64,000 nucleotides of DNA, taken from the NCBI GenBank assembly GCA_035549175.1, contig DASZRL010000105.1:1-64000 (forward strand), read 5' to 3'. Positions 50,522 to 59,200 of the stretch are shown here, in pieces. The stretch comes from DASTSN01 sp035549175 (GTDB lineage Bacteria; Bacteroidota; Bacteroidia; Chitinophagales; Chitinophagaceae). Each line of letters starts with the position of its first letter. Within the stretch, counting starts at the first letter, position 1. A model generated the notes under the pieces. The model ran no database searches. It saw nothing but the letters and a program-made list of their open reading frames with translations, and was not told the DNA's origin. Made by a program: the position numbers and the translations under genes.

Positions 50522-53014
50522 TCAGAAACTCAGCCGGAAACTGCCGTATACGCCGAACCGCTGGGGTCCGCTGGCGGGGAGCGGACGGGGCAGCACCCGC
50601 CACACCAGGTCGATGCGGAAAATGCGGAAAATATTGTCCACCCCGGTTCCCAGTTCCAGGAATGTTTTGCCGTTCAGCGTCTGAAAGGCATAACCCTGTT
50701 TGAAGTTCAGGGCATAGTTGGCATCGCTCAGGCTGCCCCAGAGCGCCTTGGCGTTCCAGAACTGCCGTAGTTTGAGCCGGCGCGTGGGGCCAAAGAACCG
50801 GAACAGGCCGCTGCCGAAATTGTGTTCCAGGTTCAGGCCGGCATAGCGGTCCGAGATGAACTCGTACTTGTTCATCGTGTTGAACGCATACTTGTTATAA
50901 TAGTACAGTTCATTGCCGGGGTGGACATCCAGCAACATGAAGGGCAATGTACCAAAGGTTTTTCCCCCGTATACGTAATAGCTGATATTACCCAGCGGGG
51001 ATAGGTTGAAATAGTCGGACACGCTGGCCGAGATCTTGGTGTAATCATAACTGCTGCGCAGGATCCCGGAAATACCCCGCGCCAGGTCCAGCTCCACGAT
51101 GGGATACGGGCTCCCCAGGCTGGTGCGGAAGAAATTATTCTCCAGGAATTTCTCCAGGTAGGCAAACCGCAGGCGGAGGGAGGCTTCCAAGGTAGTCAGG
51201 GGGCTGCCGCCATTGGTGACCGGGAACGAATCCTTGCCCGGCAGGTTCTTCAGGGGCGTATAATCCTTGTGGGTCAGGGCCAGCAGGGCCGAGATGCCGG
51301 CCTTGGTTTCATGGTAGAATTCCAGGCGCTTTTCCTCGACCTGGATATACTTGAGCGGGATATGCGGTTTGCGGATCGCCAGGGCGAAAATATTATCCGA
51401 GGTTACTTCGCCATAGTAGTTCTGTCCGAAGTCCAGGTCGTTGGTGTAGGAGGCGTACAGGTAGGTGCGGGGGTTCTTGTTGGGCAGGTAAAAGACCTCG
51501 GCCTTTCCCTTGAACCGGCGGTCCCCGAAGCCGTAGGCCAGGTAACCGTGGAGCCAGGTCTTGTGGTTAAAATGGTGGTTGGTGCCCAGGTCGAACCGGG
51601 TACGGAATCCCTCCCAGGCATCGTAGGTGAACCAGTTATACCAGGGACCCAGCTGGTAGTTGCCGACATTGAGGTAGCCGGTGCCCAGGAAGTTCAGTGT
51701 ATTGGTGAAGCGCTGGAAGACCGGGGCATTGGTGAGGGTGTCGATCATCTTGATGATCGCGCGCTCATTGCGGTTCAGTTCCTCATGCCGGGCGCCGGCC
51801 CAGTAGGCCTTGTCTTTCTGTTCCGCCCCAGGCAGGGTTATGGTCTCTTCCAGGACCCTGTTTCGGTCGAGTTCCCGTATCACCGAGCTGTCATTGACCA
51901 CCACGTCGCGGTAGGTGGTGGTCTTGCGGCCGATGAAGCCGGGCCGGTCCTTTCCCAGGGGGGACAGGTCCGCCACGAATTTATCCTTGGCGAGAAACCA
52001 GGTGGAATCATTGATCAGCCGGTACTCCTGGATCAGGCTGAGGTTTTCCAGGAAGTTGATGTTGGCGTCCTTGCCCAGCCGCAGGTTCATTTTCTGGATG
52101 GCAAAGGTGGTGTCGTTTACCCAGCAGTCGCCTTCAAAGGTATTTTCCCCCTTGTGCTTGGGCGTGAATACGAGATGATAAAAGCGCCGGTGGTTGATGA
52201 ACTGGGTATCCACTACGCGGTAGCGGTAATAGGCGTCGCCGTTGTCGCTGATGGGGCTGACGAACCGCTTGTCGAATACGGGGATGAAATTATTGTACAC
52301 GTTGACGTTCTGGTCCATGCCACCCAGGAGCTTGGTCACGCTTTCGTTTTTTACCCCGTTGGTATTGGCGGCCTTGATCACTTCGCGCCGGCGCAGGGGC
52401 TTGTTCTGGTAGTAATAATTGGAGATGACCTCCGTCAGGTAGGAAGGCAGGTAGGGAAGCCCGCTTTCGGCCGTGTCGATATTGGCATTGATCAGGTCGC
52501 TGACCGGTTTCAGGGGCTTAAAGCGGGAGAAGCGGCTGAAATTGATGTTTTTCAGGTCAACTTCCAGCTTGTTATAGAGCTCGTAGGAAAAATTGTCGAA
52601 CCGGTAGCGGTCGTTCTGCGGCTTATGGCGGACGATCTTGCGCCAGAGCAGCAGGCCCTTGTTGACTTTGACCCGCACAGTGACTCCGTCACTGAACGTA
52701 GCCCGCTCCATCAGCACCTCCATGTGCAGGGAATCCCGGCCGCGGGTCAGGGCCACGTGAAAAGGCTGGTATCCCACGCAGGTGATCTCCAGGGTATCGG
52801 AGGGCAGGTGGGAAAGGGAGAACGAAAAACTGCCCGACGTGTCCGTGAGCATCCCGACCGTGCTTCCCTTGAAATAGACCGAGGCAAAGGGGATCCGCTC
52901 CTCGCTCTGCAGATCCTTGACAATCCCGGCGATAATCGTTCGTTGGCTTTGGGCGGAACAGGCAGCCAGCAGCAGCACCAGAATGGAGAAAAACCGATGG
53001 CGGGTTAATTGCAT
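50522..53014 (-). CDS. DUF5686 outer-membrane protein with CarboxypepD-reg-like domain
   Basis: 830 residues from ATG 53014, chosen for its signal peptide (MQLTRHRFFSILVLLLAACSAQSQ) and a promoter box just upstream. Residues about 25-110 form a carboxypeptidase-regulatory-like Ig domain (IIAGIVKDLQSEERIPFASV, GMLTDTSGSFSFSL). The rest matches DUF5686: VRHKPQNDRYRFDNFSYELYNKLEV, FHLVFTPKHKGENTFEGDCWV-type text and a C-terminal barrel with RTYLYASYTNDLDFGQNYYG. The C-terminal FGVYGSFRLSF ends in Phe. The role is unknown. It is divergent from the winged-helix regulatory island. Confidence 0.85.
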   Translation of the reverse strand: MQLTRHRFFSILVLLLAACSAQSQRTIIAGIVKDLQSEERIPFASVYFKGSTVGMLTDTSGSFSFSLSHLPSDTLEITCVGYQPFHVALTRGRDSLHMEVLMERATFSDGVTVRVKVNKGLLLWRKIVRHKPQNDRYRFDNFSYELYNKLEVDLKNINFSRFSRFKPLKPVSDLINANIDTAESGLPYLPSYLTEVISNYYYQNKPLRRREVIKAANTNGVKNESVTKLLGGMDQNVNVYNNFIPVFDKRFVSPISDNGDAYYRYRVVDTQFINHRRFYHLVFTPKHKGENTFEGDCWVNDTTFAIQKMNLRLGKDANINFLENLSLIQEYRLINDSTWFLAKDKFVADLSPLGKDRPGFIGRKTTTYRDVVVNDSSVIRELDRNRVLEETITLPGAEQKDKAYWAGARHEELNRNERAIIKMIDTLTNAPVFQRFTNTLNFLGTGYLNVGNYQLGPWYNWFTYDAWEGFRTRFDLGTNHHFNHKTWLHGYLAYGFGDRRFKGKAEVFYLPNKNPRTYLYASYTNDLDFGQNYYGEVTSDNIFALAIRKPHIPLKYIQVEEKRLEFYHETKAGISALLALTHKDYTPLKNLPGKDSFPVTNGGSPLTTLEASLRLRFAYLEKFLENNFFRTSLGSPYPIVELDLARGISGILRSSYDYTKISASVSDYFNLSPLGNISYYVYGGKTFGTLPFMLLDVHPGNELYYYNKYAFNTMNKYEFISDRYAGLNLEHNFGSGLFRFFGPTRRLKLRQFWNAKALWGSLSDANYALNFKQGYAFQTLNGKTFLELGTGVDNIFRIFRIDLVWRVLPRPLPASGPQRFGVYGSFRLSF

Positions 53015-53026
53015 AGTTTTCAGGCG

Positions 53027-53034
53027 CAAAAGTA
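53027..53034 (-). promoter_or_regulatory. Putative -7 box for the DUF5686 gene
   Basis: Reads TACTTTTG on the minus strand, an exact TAnnTTTG, 12 bases before the ATG at 53014. The flanking GTAC on the same strand forms a half-site like those of the palindromes at 53136 and 54139. Confidence 0.4.
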
Positions 53035-53122
53035 CGTTCGATCCCCGAAGGACCGGGTCTTTTCTTTTTGTTAAAAGACGCATGACTACTGGTTTTATTT
53101 TGCGGTCTCAGGGATTTTATCA

Positions 53123-53147
53123 TACTTTGCCATACAAAGTACTTTTT
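53123..53147 (+). promoter_or_regulatory. Palindromic site 1 (TACTTTG ... AAAGTACTTT)
   Basis: TACTTTG at 53123-53129 is followed, 16 bases later start to start, by GTAC at the centre of the perfect palindrome AAAGTACTTT (53136-53145). It lies two bases before the ATG at 53148. The same arrangement is repeated upstream of the gene at 54156. Likely operator of the winged-helix regulator encoded at 53814; TACTTTG could be the -7 element. Confidence 0.6.
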
Positions 53148-53801
53148 ATGCCATCTCCTCAGCAGCACCTGGATACCCTGCAGGATATCCGCAAGATCAT
53201 GGAGCGGTCCAGCCGGTTCCTGTCCCTGAGCGGCCTGAGCGGCGTGGCCGCCGGCATCCTGGCGCTGGCCGGTGCGGGCCTGGCCCGTTGGATCCTGGCG
53301 GATTATCATGCCGCCAACCCGGACCCGGGTCTGTTCACGACCCAGGCAATTTACCAGCTGAAGCTCCGGCTTCTGCTGCTGGCGCTGGGTGTGCTGGGCA
53401 CCGCCCTGGCCGCCGCTTTCTATTTCACCCGGCGCCGTGCCCTGCGCACCGGACGCCCGTTGTGGGATGCCAGTTCCCGTAACCTGCTCACCAGCCTGCT
53501 GATTCCCCTGGTGAGCGGCGGCCTGTACCTGCTGGCCATGCTGCAATACGGGGAGTGGCGGCTCGTCGCCCCGGGCTGCCTGATTTTTTACGGCCTGGCG
53601 CTGGTCAACGCCAGCAGATATACCCTGACCGATGTCCGATACCTCGGCCTGCTGGAAATCCTGCTGGGGCTGGTCAACACCCAGCTGCCGGAGTACGGCC
53701 TGTATTTCTGGGCCGCCGGCTTCGGGATTCTTCATGTGACTTATGGGATCATCATGTGGTTTAAATACGAACGTTCGGAGCCTGCCCAACCGGCTAGGTA
53801 A
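53148..53801 (+). CDS. Membrane protein of a winged-helix regulatory unit
   Basis: 217 residues from ATG 53148; a longer open frame to the left runs through the promoter and is discarded. The N-terminus is soluble and helical (HLDTLQDIRKIMERSSRFLSLSGLSG). Six hydrophobic helices follow, including AAGILALAGAGLARWIL, LRLLLLALGVLGTALAAAFYF, LLTSLLIPLVSGGLYLLAML and FWAAGFGILHVTYGIIMWF. I do not know the function. It ends 12 bases before the regulator gene and is preceded by a palindrome just ahead of its start, so it is probably under that regulator's control. Confidence 0.75.
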   Translation: MPSPQQHLDTLQDIRKIMERSSRFLSLSGLSGVAAGILALAGAGLARWILADYHAANPDPGLFTTQAIYQLKLRLLLLALGVLGTALAAAFYFTRRRALRTGRPLWDASSRNLLTSLLIPLVSGGLYLLAMLQYGEWRLVAPGCLIFYGLALVNASRYTLTDVRYLGLLEILLGLVNTQLPEYGLYFWAAGFGILHVTYGIIMWFKYERSEPAQPAR

Positions 53802-53813
53802 GCAAGAAGCAAT

Positions 53814-54113
53814 ATGAAAAATCCGATCACTGGCCTGAATAAGATTTTTGAAAGCCGCATCCGCCTGGGGGTGATGAGCACCCTCATGGTGAATGAGGAA
53901 ATAAGTTTCAATGATCTCAAACGGGTGCTGGACGTGACGGATGGCAATCTCGCCACCCACCTGGTCAACCTGGAAGAGAACGGCTATATTAAGGTGCATA
54001 AAGGGTTCGTGGGCAGAAAGACCAATACCACCTATACGATCACCAAGGCCGGGGAAAAGGCCTTCCGGGAACATATCGATGCGCTCGAAGCCATGATACG
54101 GGCCATGAAGTAA
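53814..54113 (+). CDS. Winged-helix transcriptional regulator (HTH_34-like)
   Basis: 99 residues, a single winged-helix DNA-binding domain. GLNKIFESRIRLGVMSTLMVNEEISFNDLKRVLD gives helices 1-2. VTDGNLATHLVNLEENGYIKVHKG is the recognition helix and start of the wing. RKTNTTYTITKAGEKAFREHIDALEAM gives the wing and dimerisation helix. It resembles the one-domain MarR/ArsR-like group with no ligand-binding part. It sits between two membrane-protein genes that each carry the same palindrome ahead of the start, so autoregulation and local control are likely. Confidence 0.88.
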   Translation: MKNPITGLNKIFESRIRLGVMSTLMVNEEISFNDLKRVLDVTDGNLATHLVNLEENGYIKVHKGFVGRKTNTTYTITKAGEKAFREHIDALEAMIRAMK

Positions 54114-54128
54114 ATTTTTTTAGCCTTT

Positions 54129-54155
54129 TACTTTGAAATAAAAAGTACTTTTTAA
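54129..54155 (+). promoter_or_regulatory. Palindromic site 2 (TACTTTG ... TAAAAAGTACTTTTTA)
   Basis: TACTTTG at 54129-54135, then a perfect 16-bp palindrome TAAAAAGTACTTTTTA at 54139-54154, one base before the ATG at 54156. The distance from TACTTTG to the central GTAC is 16 bases, exactly as in site 1, and the bases between share ATA-AAA. The repetition outside any coding region argues for a conserved operator. Confidence 0.65.
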
Positions 54156-55013
54156 ATGAATACCTGGTCAGATCCTGTAGCAGCCAAACCCCAGTCAGCC
54201 CTGGCAGCGCGGCTCCGGCCGGTCGCCCTGGCCGGCAATCTGCTTTATTTCCTCTTTGTACTTCACAACGGATTGGAGGAACGGTTCCGGGGAACCCGGG
54301 TGGAGCAGGTCGCCGGCATCGGCGCGCTGTTTTTGTTTACGTTGAACCTGGTGCTGATCTCCCGCCGCCCGGCCTGGCGATTTCCCGGACGCCGACCCTC
54401 CCGGACCCACATAAAAAATACAGATGCCATGATACGACGAAACTTCCTGACGCATGCTGCGGCCGCCCTGGTGATTACCCTGCTTTGCGGCCTGATCTAT
54501 GTGACGGTACAGCAGAACTACCGCATGTCGGCCAATGATCCCCAGCTCCAGCAGGCACGGGATATGGCCAGGCAGCTCGGCTCGGGCCGGAGTCTGCAAT
54601 CCCTGGTCCCTTCCGATTCCGTGGACCTCCGCGAAAGCCTGGGCCTGTTTCGCGGAATCTATGATTCCGGGGGCAAGCCCATCGCCTGCAACGGTTACCT
54701 GGAAGGAAAGCCGGCTCCGATACCGGCCGGCGTATTCACCCGGGCCGGCAGCCAGGGTGAGGATGCGGTAACCTGGCAGCCCCGGCGCGGTATCCGGATG
54801 GCCCTGGTCGTGGAGGCAGCCCGTCTTCCGGGAACCGGATTTGCAGTGGCCGGCCGGTCGCTGGCCGAAGTGGAGCGTCGGATTGATAACCTGGGATGGA
54901 TGGTATTTCTGGTCTGGCTGGCCTGCCTGATCCTGATCGGCCTGCACGGCTTCCTGACCCATCGCCGGCAGGAAGACAGCCGGCCCGGTTCCCCGGTTGC
55001 GCGGCCGTCCTGA
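54156..55013 (+). CDS. Membrane protein, apparent fusion of two membrane modules
   Basis: 285 residues. The first 90 residues have two hydrophobic helices (VALAGNLLYFLFVLHN and VAGIGALFLFTLNLVLIS) and end in a basic stretch. A new beginning, MIRRNFLTHAAAALVITLLCG (Met92), opens a second module. That module has a transmembrane helix, a periplasmic domain of about 125 residues (NDPQLQQARDMARQLGSGRS, GLFRGIYDSGGKPIACNGYL), and a last helix (MVFLVWLACLILIGLHGF). The second module has a sensor-like layout but no kinase. An internal start at 54429 is possible. No family recognised. Confidence 0.65.
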   Translation: MNTWSDPVAAKPQSALAARLRPVALAGNLLYFLFVLHNGLEERFRGTRVEQVAGIGALFLFTLNLVLISRRPAWRFPGRRPSRTHIKNTDAMIRRNFLTHAAAALVITLLCGLIYVTVQQNYRMSANDPQLQQARDMARQLGSGRSLQSLVPSDSVDLRESLGLFRGIYDSGGKPIACNGYLEGKPAPIPAGVFTRAGSQGEDAVTWQPRRGIRMALVVEAARLPGTGFAVAGRSLAEVERRIDNLGWMVFLVWLACLILIGLHGFLTHRRQEDSRPGSPVARPS

Positions 55014-55037
55014 CGTACCTTTACCGGACAAGACGTA

Positions 55038-55415
55038 ATGACCATGCATTCCACCAAGCGTTTTTCCATTTACGCCCGGCTGCGCAGCATCCGCCATGCC
55101 CTGCGGGGTCTGGCCGTGGCCCTGGGCAGCGAACATAACCTCTGGATCCATACGGCGGCGACGGTTCTGGTGGTACTGCTGTCCTTCCTGCTGCATGTCA
55201 GCCGTGAGGAGTTACTCGTCATCGTGGTGGTCACCGGCATGGTCTGGAGTGCCGAGCTGTTTAATTCAGCGGTGGAACGCATCATGGATTTTGTTTCCCC
55301 GCAGCATCACGAAAAAGTCAAAATGATCAAGGATGTGGCAGCTGCCGGCGTCCTGCTGGCCGCCCTGACGGCCCTGGTAACCGGCCTGCTGATCTTCCTC
55401 CCCAAATTATGGTAG
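55038..55415 (+). CDS. dgkA: Diacylglycerol/undecaprenol kinase family protein
   Basis: 125 residues with three membrane helices. Family text: RSIRHALRGLAVALGSEHNLWIH, then TAATVLVVLLSFLLHVSREEL and the signature VWSAELFNSAVERIMDFVSPQ, in which ELFNSAVE is the conserved metal/ATP site. HEKVKMIKDVAAAGVLL provides the second acidic/Lys motif. In Bacteroidota, as in Gram-positives, such enzymes more often phosphorylate undecaprenol than diacylglycerol; the substrate is not readable. One base separates it from the DUF1361 gene. Confidence 0.92.
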   Translation: MTMHSTKRFSIYARLRSIRHALRGLAVALGSEHNLWIHTAATVLVVLLSFLLHVSREELLVIVVVTGMVWSAELFNSAVERIMDFVSPQHHEKVKMIKDVAAAGVLLAALTALVTGLLIFLPKLW

Positions 55416-55416
55416 C

Positions 55417-56112
55417 ATGCTATGCAGCGTACGGGAACGACTTTCCCGCATTCACCCCGAAAGCGGCCGCCCCGCCACCGAATACATCCTGCTGGCGCTC
55501 GCCCTGTTCAGCCTGGGCCTGGTCGCCGTACGTATCACCCACACCGGCGAGCTTACCTATCTTTTTATGCCCTGGAACCTTTTCCTGGCTTTCGTACCGT
55601 ATGGGCTCTCCTCCCGCCTCGCTTCCCGGCCCTGGATGGGCCGCGGGAGATGGTTGATGGCCGGGGTCTTCCTTCTCTGGCTGCTTTTTCTGCCCAACAG
55701 CTTTTACCTGCTGACAGACCTGTTTCATCTGCGGGCGCGACCTGGCGTGCCGCTCTGGTACGACCTGGCCCTGCTGCTTTCCTTTGCCTGGACGGGCCTG
55801 CTGCTGGGCCTGCTCTCCCTGCGGCAGATGCAGCGGATACTGGAAATATTTTTCGGTACAGGTACCGGGAAATGGATGCCGGTGGCCGTTCTCGTGCTGA
55901 ACGGACTGGGTATTTATATCGGCAGGTACCTGCGATATAATAGCTGGGATGTCATCAAGAACCCGGTAGGGCTGGCCGGTGATATGGCCCACCTGCTTTT
56001 TCACCCGGTGCGTAATACCGGAGCCTGGGCGATGATCCTGTGCTACGGGCTGCTGCTTAATCTGCTTTTTCTAAGTGTAGAACGCCTTAGCCGGAGTTTC
56101 CAGTCCTCCTGA
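55417..56112 (+). CDS. DUF1361 membrane protein
   Basis: 231 residues, about six hydrophobic helices. ATEYILLALALFSLGLVAVRI, YLFMPWNLFLAFVPYGLSS and LLFLPNSFYLLTDLFHL (the conserved PNxxYLLTDLxHL signature of DUF1361) are followed by WYDLALLLSFAWTGLLLGLLSL and GIYIGRYLRYNSWDVIKNP. No catalytic centre is obvious. It starts one base after the dgkA stop, so the two form a translationally coupled pair. Confidence 0.88.
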   Translation: MLCSVRERLSRIHPESGRPATEYILLALALFSLGLVAVRITHTGELTYLFMPWNLFLAFVPYGLSSRLASRPWMGRGRWLMAGVFLLWLLFLPNSFYLLTDLFHLRARPGVPLWYDLALLLSFAWTGLLLGLLSLRQMQRILEIFFGTGTGKWMPVAVLVLNGLGIYIGRYLRYNSWDVIKNPVGLAGDMAHLLFHPVRNTGAWAMILCYGLLLNLLFLSVERLSRSFQSS

Positions 56113-56180
56113 AGGCGGGTGCCAAACGGGAATCCGGACCCTTGGTCGCGGGCCGTTTGAAGCCTTTTGCGGCGCCCCCG

Positions 56181-56216
56181 GAAAAAAGAACAGCCCCGGT
56201 CGGATGGCCGGGGCTG
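56181..56216 (-). terminator. Intrinsic terminator for the 1129-residue protein gene
   Basis: Perfect 9-bp stem CAGCCCCGG (56191-56199) / CCGGGGCTG (56208-56216), with an A-rich run at 56181-56190 that reads as a U tract on the minus strand. It is 22 bases past the stop at 56238. Confidence 0.85.
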
Positions 56217-56237
56217 CCTGCTATCGTACGGGGAAAA

Positions 56238-59200
56238 TCAGAAATCCACACCCATGGCAAAATACCAGATCGGGGAGCCGCGGAACAGTCCGTTCATTTC
56301 CCAGGCCGCGTCCAGCCGCAGGAAATACCCCAGCAGGGTGCTGCGTGCCCCGAAGCCGTAACCGCCGGCGAACGGTCCAATGCCCCCGGCCTTGACCAGC
56401 ACGGAATAGGGCACGGTCTGGTTGCCGCGGGCATCCGTGACCGTATAAAGCTGGCCCGGCCGTTCGATCTTGTCGTAGGCCCCGTTCCAGGCGGTACCCA
56501 GGTCAAAAAACTGCACCAGCTGGAAGTTGCGAACAAAGGCATTGTTGATCGGCTTGTTGAACAACGAAGCAAATACCGGTACCCGGATTTCACTGTTGAC
56601 CACGACGGCATTGTTGCCGTTGGCTACGTTCTGCCTGAATCCGCGCATATTGACCGCCAGGGACTGGTAGGCGTACTCATAATCAGGATCCGGCCGAACC
56701 GCTTTGTTGAATTTGGGGAAAAGCCAGTTGTCCACCCCGCCCAGGTAATAGATGAATTTCTGGGTACCCCAGGAAAAGTCGCCCGCGCCGCGTACCGCCC
56801 AGATGATGTTGCGGTAAATAGGCAGGTAATGGCGGGCGTCAAAACCGAAATTGATCGTATAGGGGTGGGTGTTCTCGCCGGCCTTGTAAAGGCGGGTCAT
56901 CCAGTCGGTATATACCTTCCAGCGCAGGCCGTTCCAGATATTCAGGGCCTTGTTGACGGCGTTGTCATACACGTATTCCAGGTGGAACTGGCCGTAGCTC
57001 TGCTTATCATCCGGGTGCTGCAGGGAAGGGGGATAAAAGTCATTGGACAGTACGACTACCCGGTCCCGGCGGTAGGCCACGTTGAGCCGGAGGCTCCGGA
57101 TGCGGTCGAACGGATAGGCGATCGTGAATTGATACAGGTTGGTCAGCTGCTTCACGTTGAAGTTCAGGGAATCCGCATACAGCGGCGGATTCTTGATGCT
57201 GTTGCGGTAATACGTGAACCCGTAGTCAAAGCGTTTCTTGAGGTACTGGGTGGTCATTACGTATTCGTTATTGTCCAGGTTCGGGCTTACCCGGAAACCA
57301 CCGGCAAATTTCCAGTCTTCCATCAGGTCGGAAATTCCTACCCGCAGGATGCCGTTGAAGGGATCGTTGTTGCTGAGGTTAATGGGTCCGTTCCCGCCCT
57401 GGTAGGGCTGGTAGCGGTTGACCAGCACACTGTTGTTGAACCCGGTGACCGCATAGTCCGTGAAGAATTTGGGCGGTCGGTACTGGTAGAGCTTCGCTTT
57501 CTTCAATACCGGCTCGCGGACGGGGATGGGTTCGGCGTTGAATACCTTTCCGAGCTGGGACTGCGCCGTATCCTTCTTGTCCACGGGGAATTCAGTCTGG
57601 AAAAAGTCTTCCTGCTTTTTGGAGGTTGTGTCCGCCTTGGGAGCCTGGTACTGGGCAGCCCGGCCGGCCTGGCGCCGGTCCTCGTCGATCCGCTGCTTCA
57701 TATATTCGGTGGGCTTCGCCGTCACGTTGCGGCGGCGCAGGACGTTGTCGTCAACCCGGAGGCGGTACAGGAATTTGAAGTCACCCTGGCGCAATACCTC
57801 ACTGACCAGGCTGTTGTCGCCCGCCGTACGGGTCTCCAGCAGGCTGCTCTGGTAATTGGAGAGCGGGAACACATAGGCCGAGTCGCTGGTGACCGACACA
57901 AACCCGACGGAATCCACATCGGTCTTATCCCAATCCTTCAGCAGGCTGTCCACCTCCTGGACCGAAGGGTTACGCAGTACCTCGTCGCCGATGAACACCA
58001 GGGTGTCCAGGCCGGCTCGCTGCGTGGAGAAAAAGCCGGCATACCGGTTATTGATGCCGTTCTCATCACTTACGAACGTGAAGTGGGTGGTATTGTACTG
58101 GGAAGGGAAACGGGCATTGCCGTACCTGAGATGAGTCAGCTGGGAGATCTGCTTGTAATCGGACTTATTCCAGTTGTCAACCAGGAAGATGTTGAAGTGC
58201 CTGGCCGGTAAGGAGTCACTGCTGGATCCGGCGGTTGCGGAAGGCCGGTTGCTCGCGTAGATAATACCGGTCTTGTTGGGAAACGCCACAAAGGAGGCAT
58301 CCAGGTCATCATACACATCATTGGTTACCTGCTCCACATTCTGCTTGTCGATCTTGTAAACAAAAATGTCGGTCTGGCCGCTCTTGACGGCGCTGAGCAG
58401 CAGGGTATTGGCATCCAGCATGTATTTCATGTCCTGGACCTGGTCGAACATGGGAAGTTCCTGTTTGACCGTCTTGATCCGGTTCACCACGTCATAAACG
58501 AACAGGTGGATCCGGCCTTCCTGGCTGTACAGGACCGCCAGCCGGGTACCCTTGTTGTCCCAGGCGAGCAGGGGGTAGTTGGGATTCTTCTCGTCTTCCC
58601 CGCTGCGTACGCCGTACTTCAGCAGGACCTTGCGGCTCACGAAATTTTCATGCAGCACGACTGAATACTGCCCCTTCACAAATTCCACGTCTGCATAGGT
58701 GAAGCTCCGGGGCATCGGATTGGCATTGAACCGGATAAAATCCTTTTTGCGGATCTCCTCGGAGACCGAGAGCTGTCCTTTGGGGACAGTCCGGCGCCCG
58801 CGCAGATCCTTGAAATATTTCTGGGGCTCCTCGTTCATGAAATCCTTGAGGATCTCCTTGAATTTCTTTTTGGCGATTTTCTGGGAGGCGTTGTTCAGGT
58901 TACGGTAGATCCGGGCCAGGTAAAGCAGGTAGGTGGTCTTGGTCTTGCCGTATTTGTTGGCGAAATAGTTCCAGAAGGCGTGGCCGGCCAGGTTCGGTTT
59001 TTCGAAAGCAAACTGGTAAAAATTCTTGTAGCGGCCGCTCAGCAGGGCGGAGCGCGCATCGTCGTCCAGCTGGGGACTCCAGTTTTCCGCGGCGTATTCA
59101 ATATAGCCGTCGGTAAGCCATTTGGGCAGGTCGAGCAGGGCCTGATTGGCCGCGAACTCGCCGAGGTCGTCGCCGAACAGCAGGTTTTCGACCAGGGTCC

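Noticed and set aside
51269..53008. 579-codon frame antisense to the DUF5686 gene
   Set aside because: Shadow frame; the DUF5686 product has signal peptide, Ig-like domain and barrel.
56142..58211. 689-codon frame antisense to the barrel-fusion gene
   Set aside because: It runs through a terminator and over a well-supported gene; no domain or signal seen.
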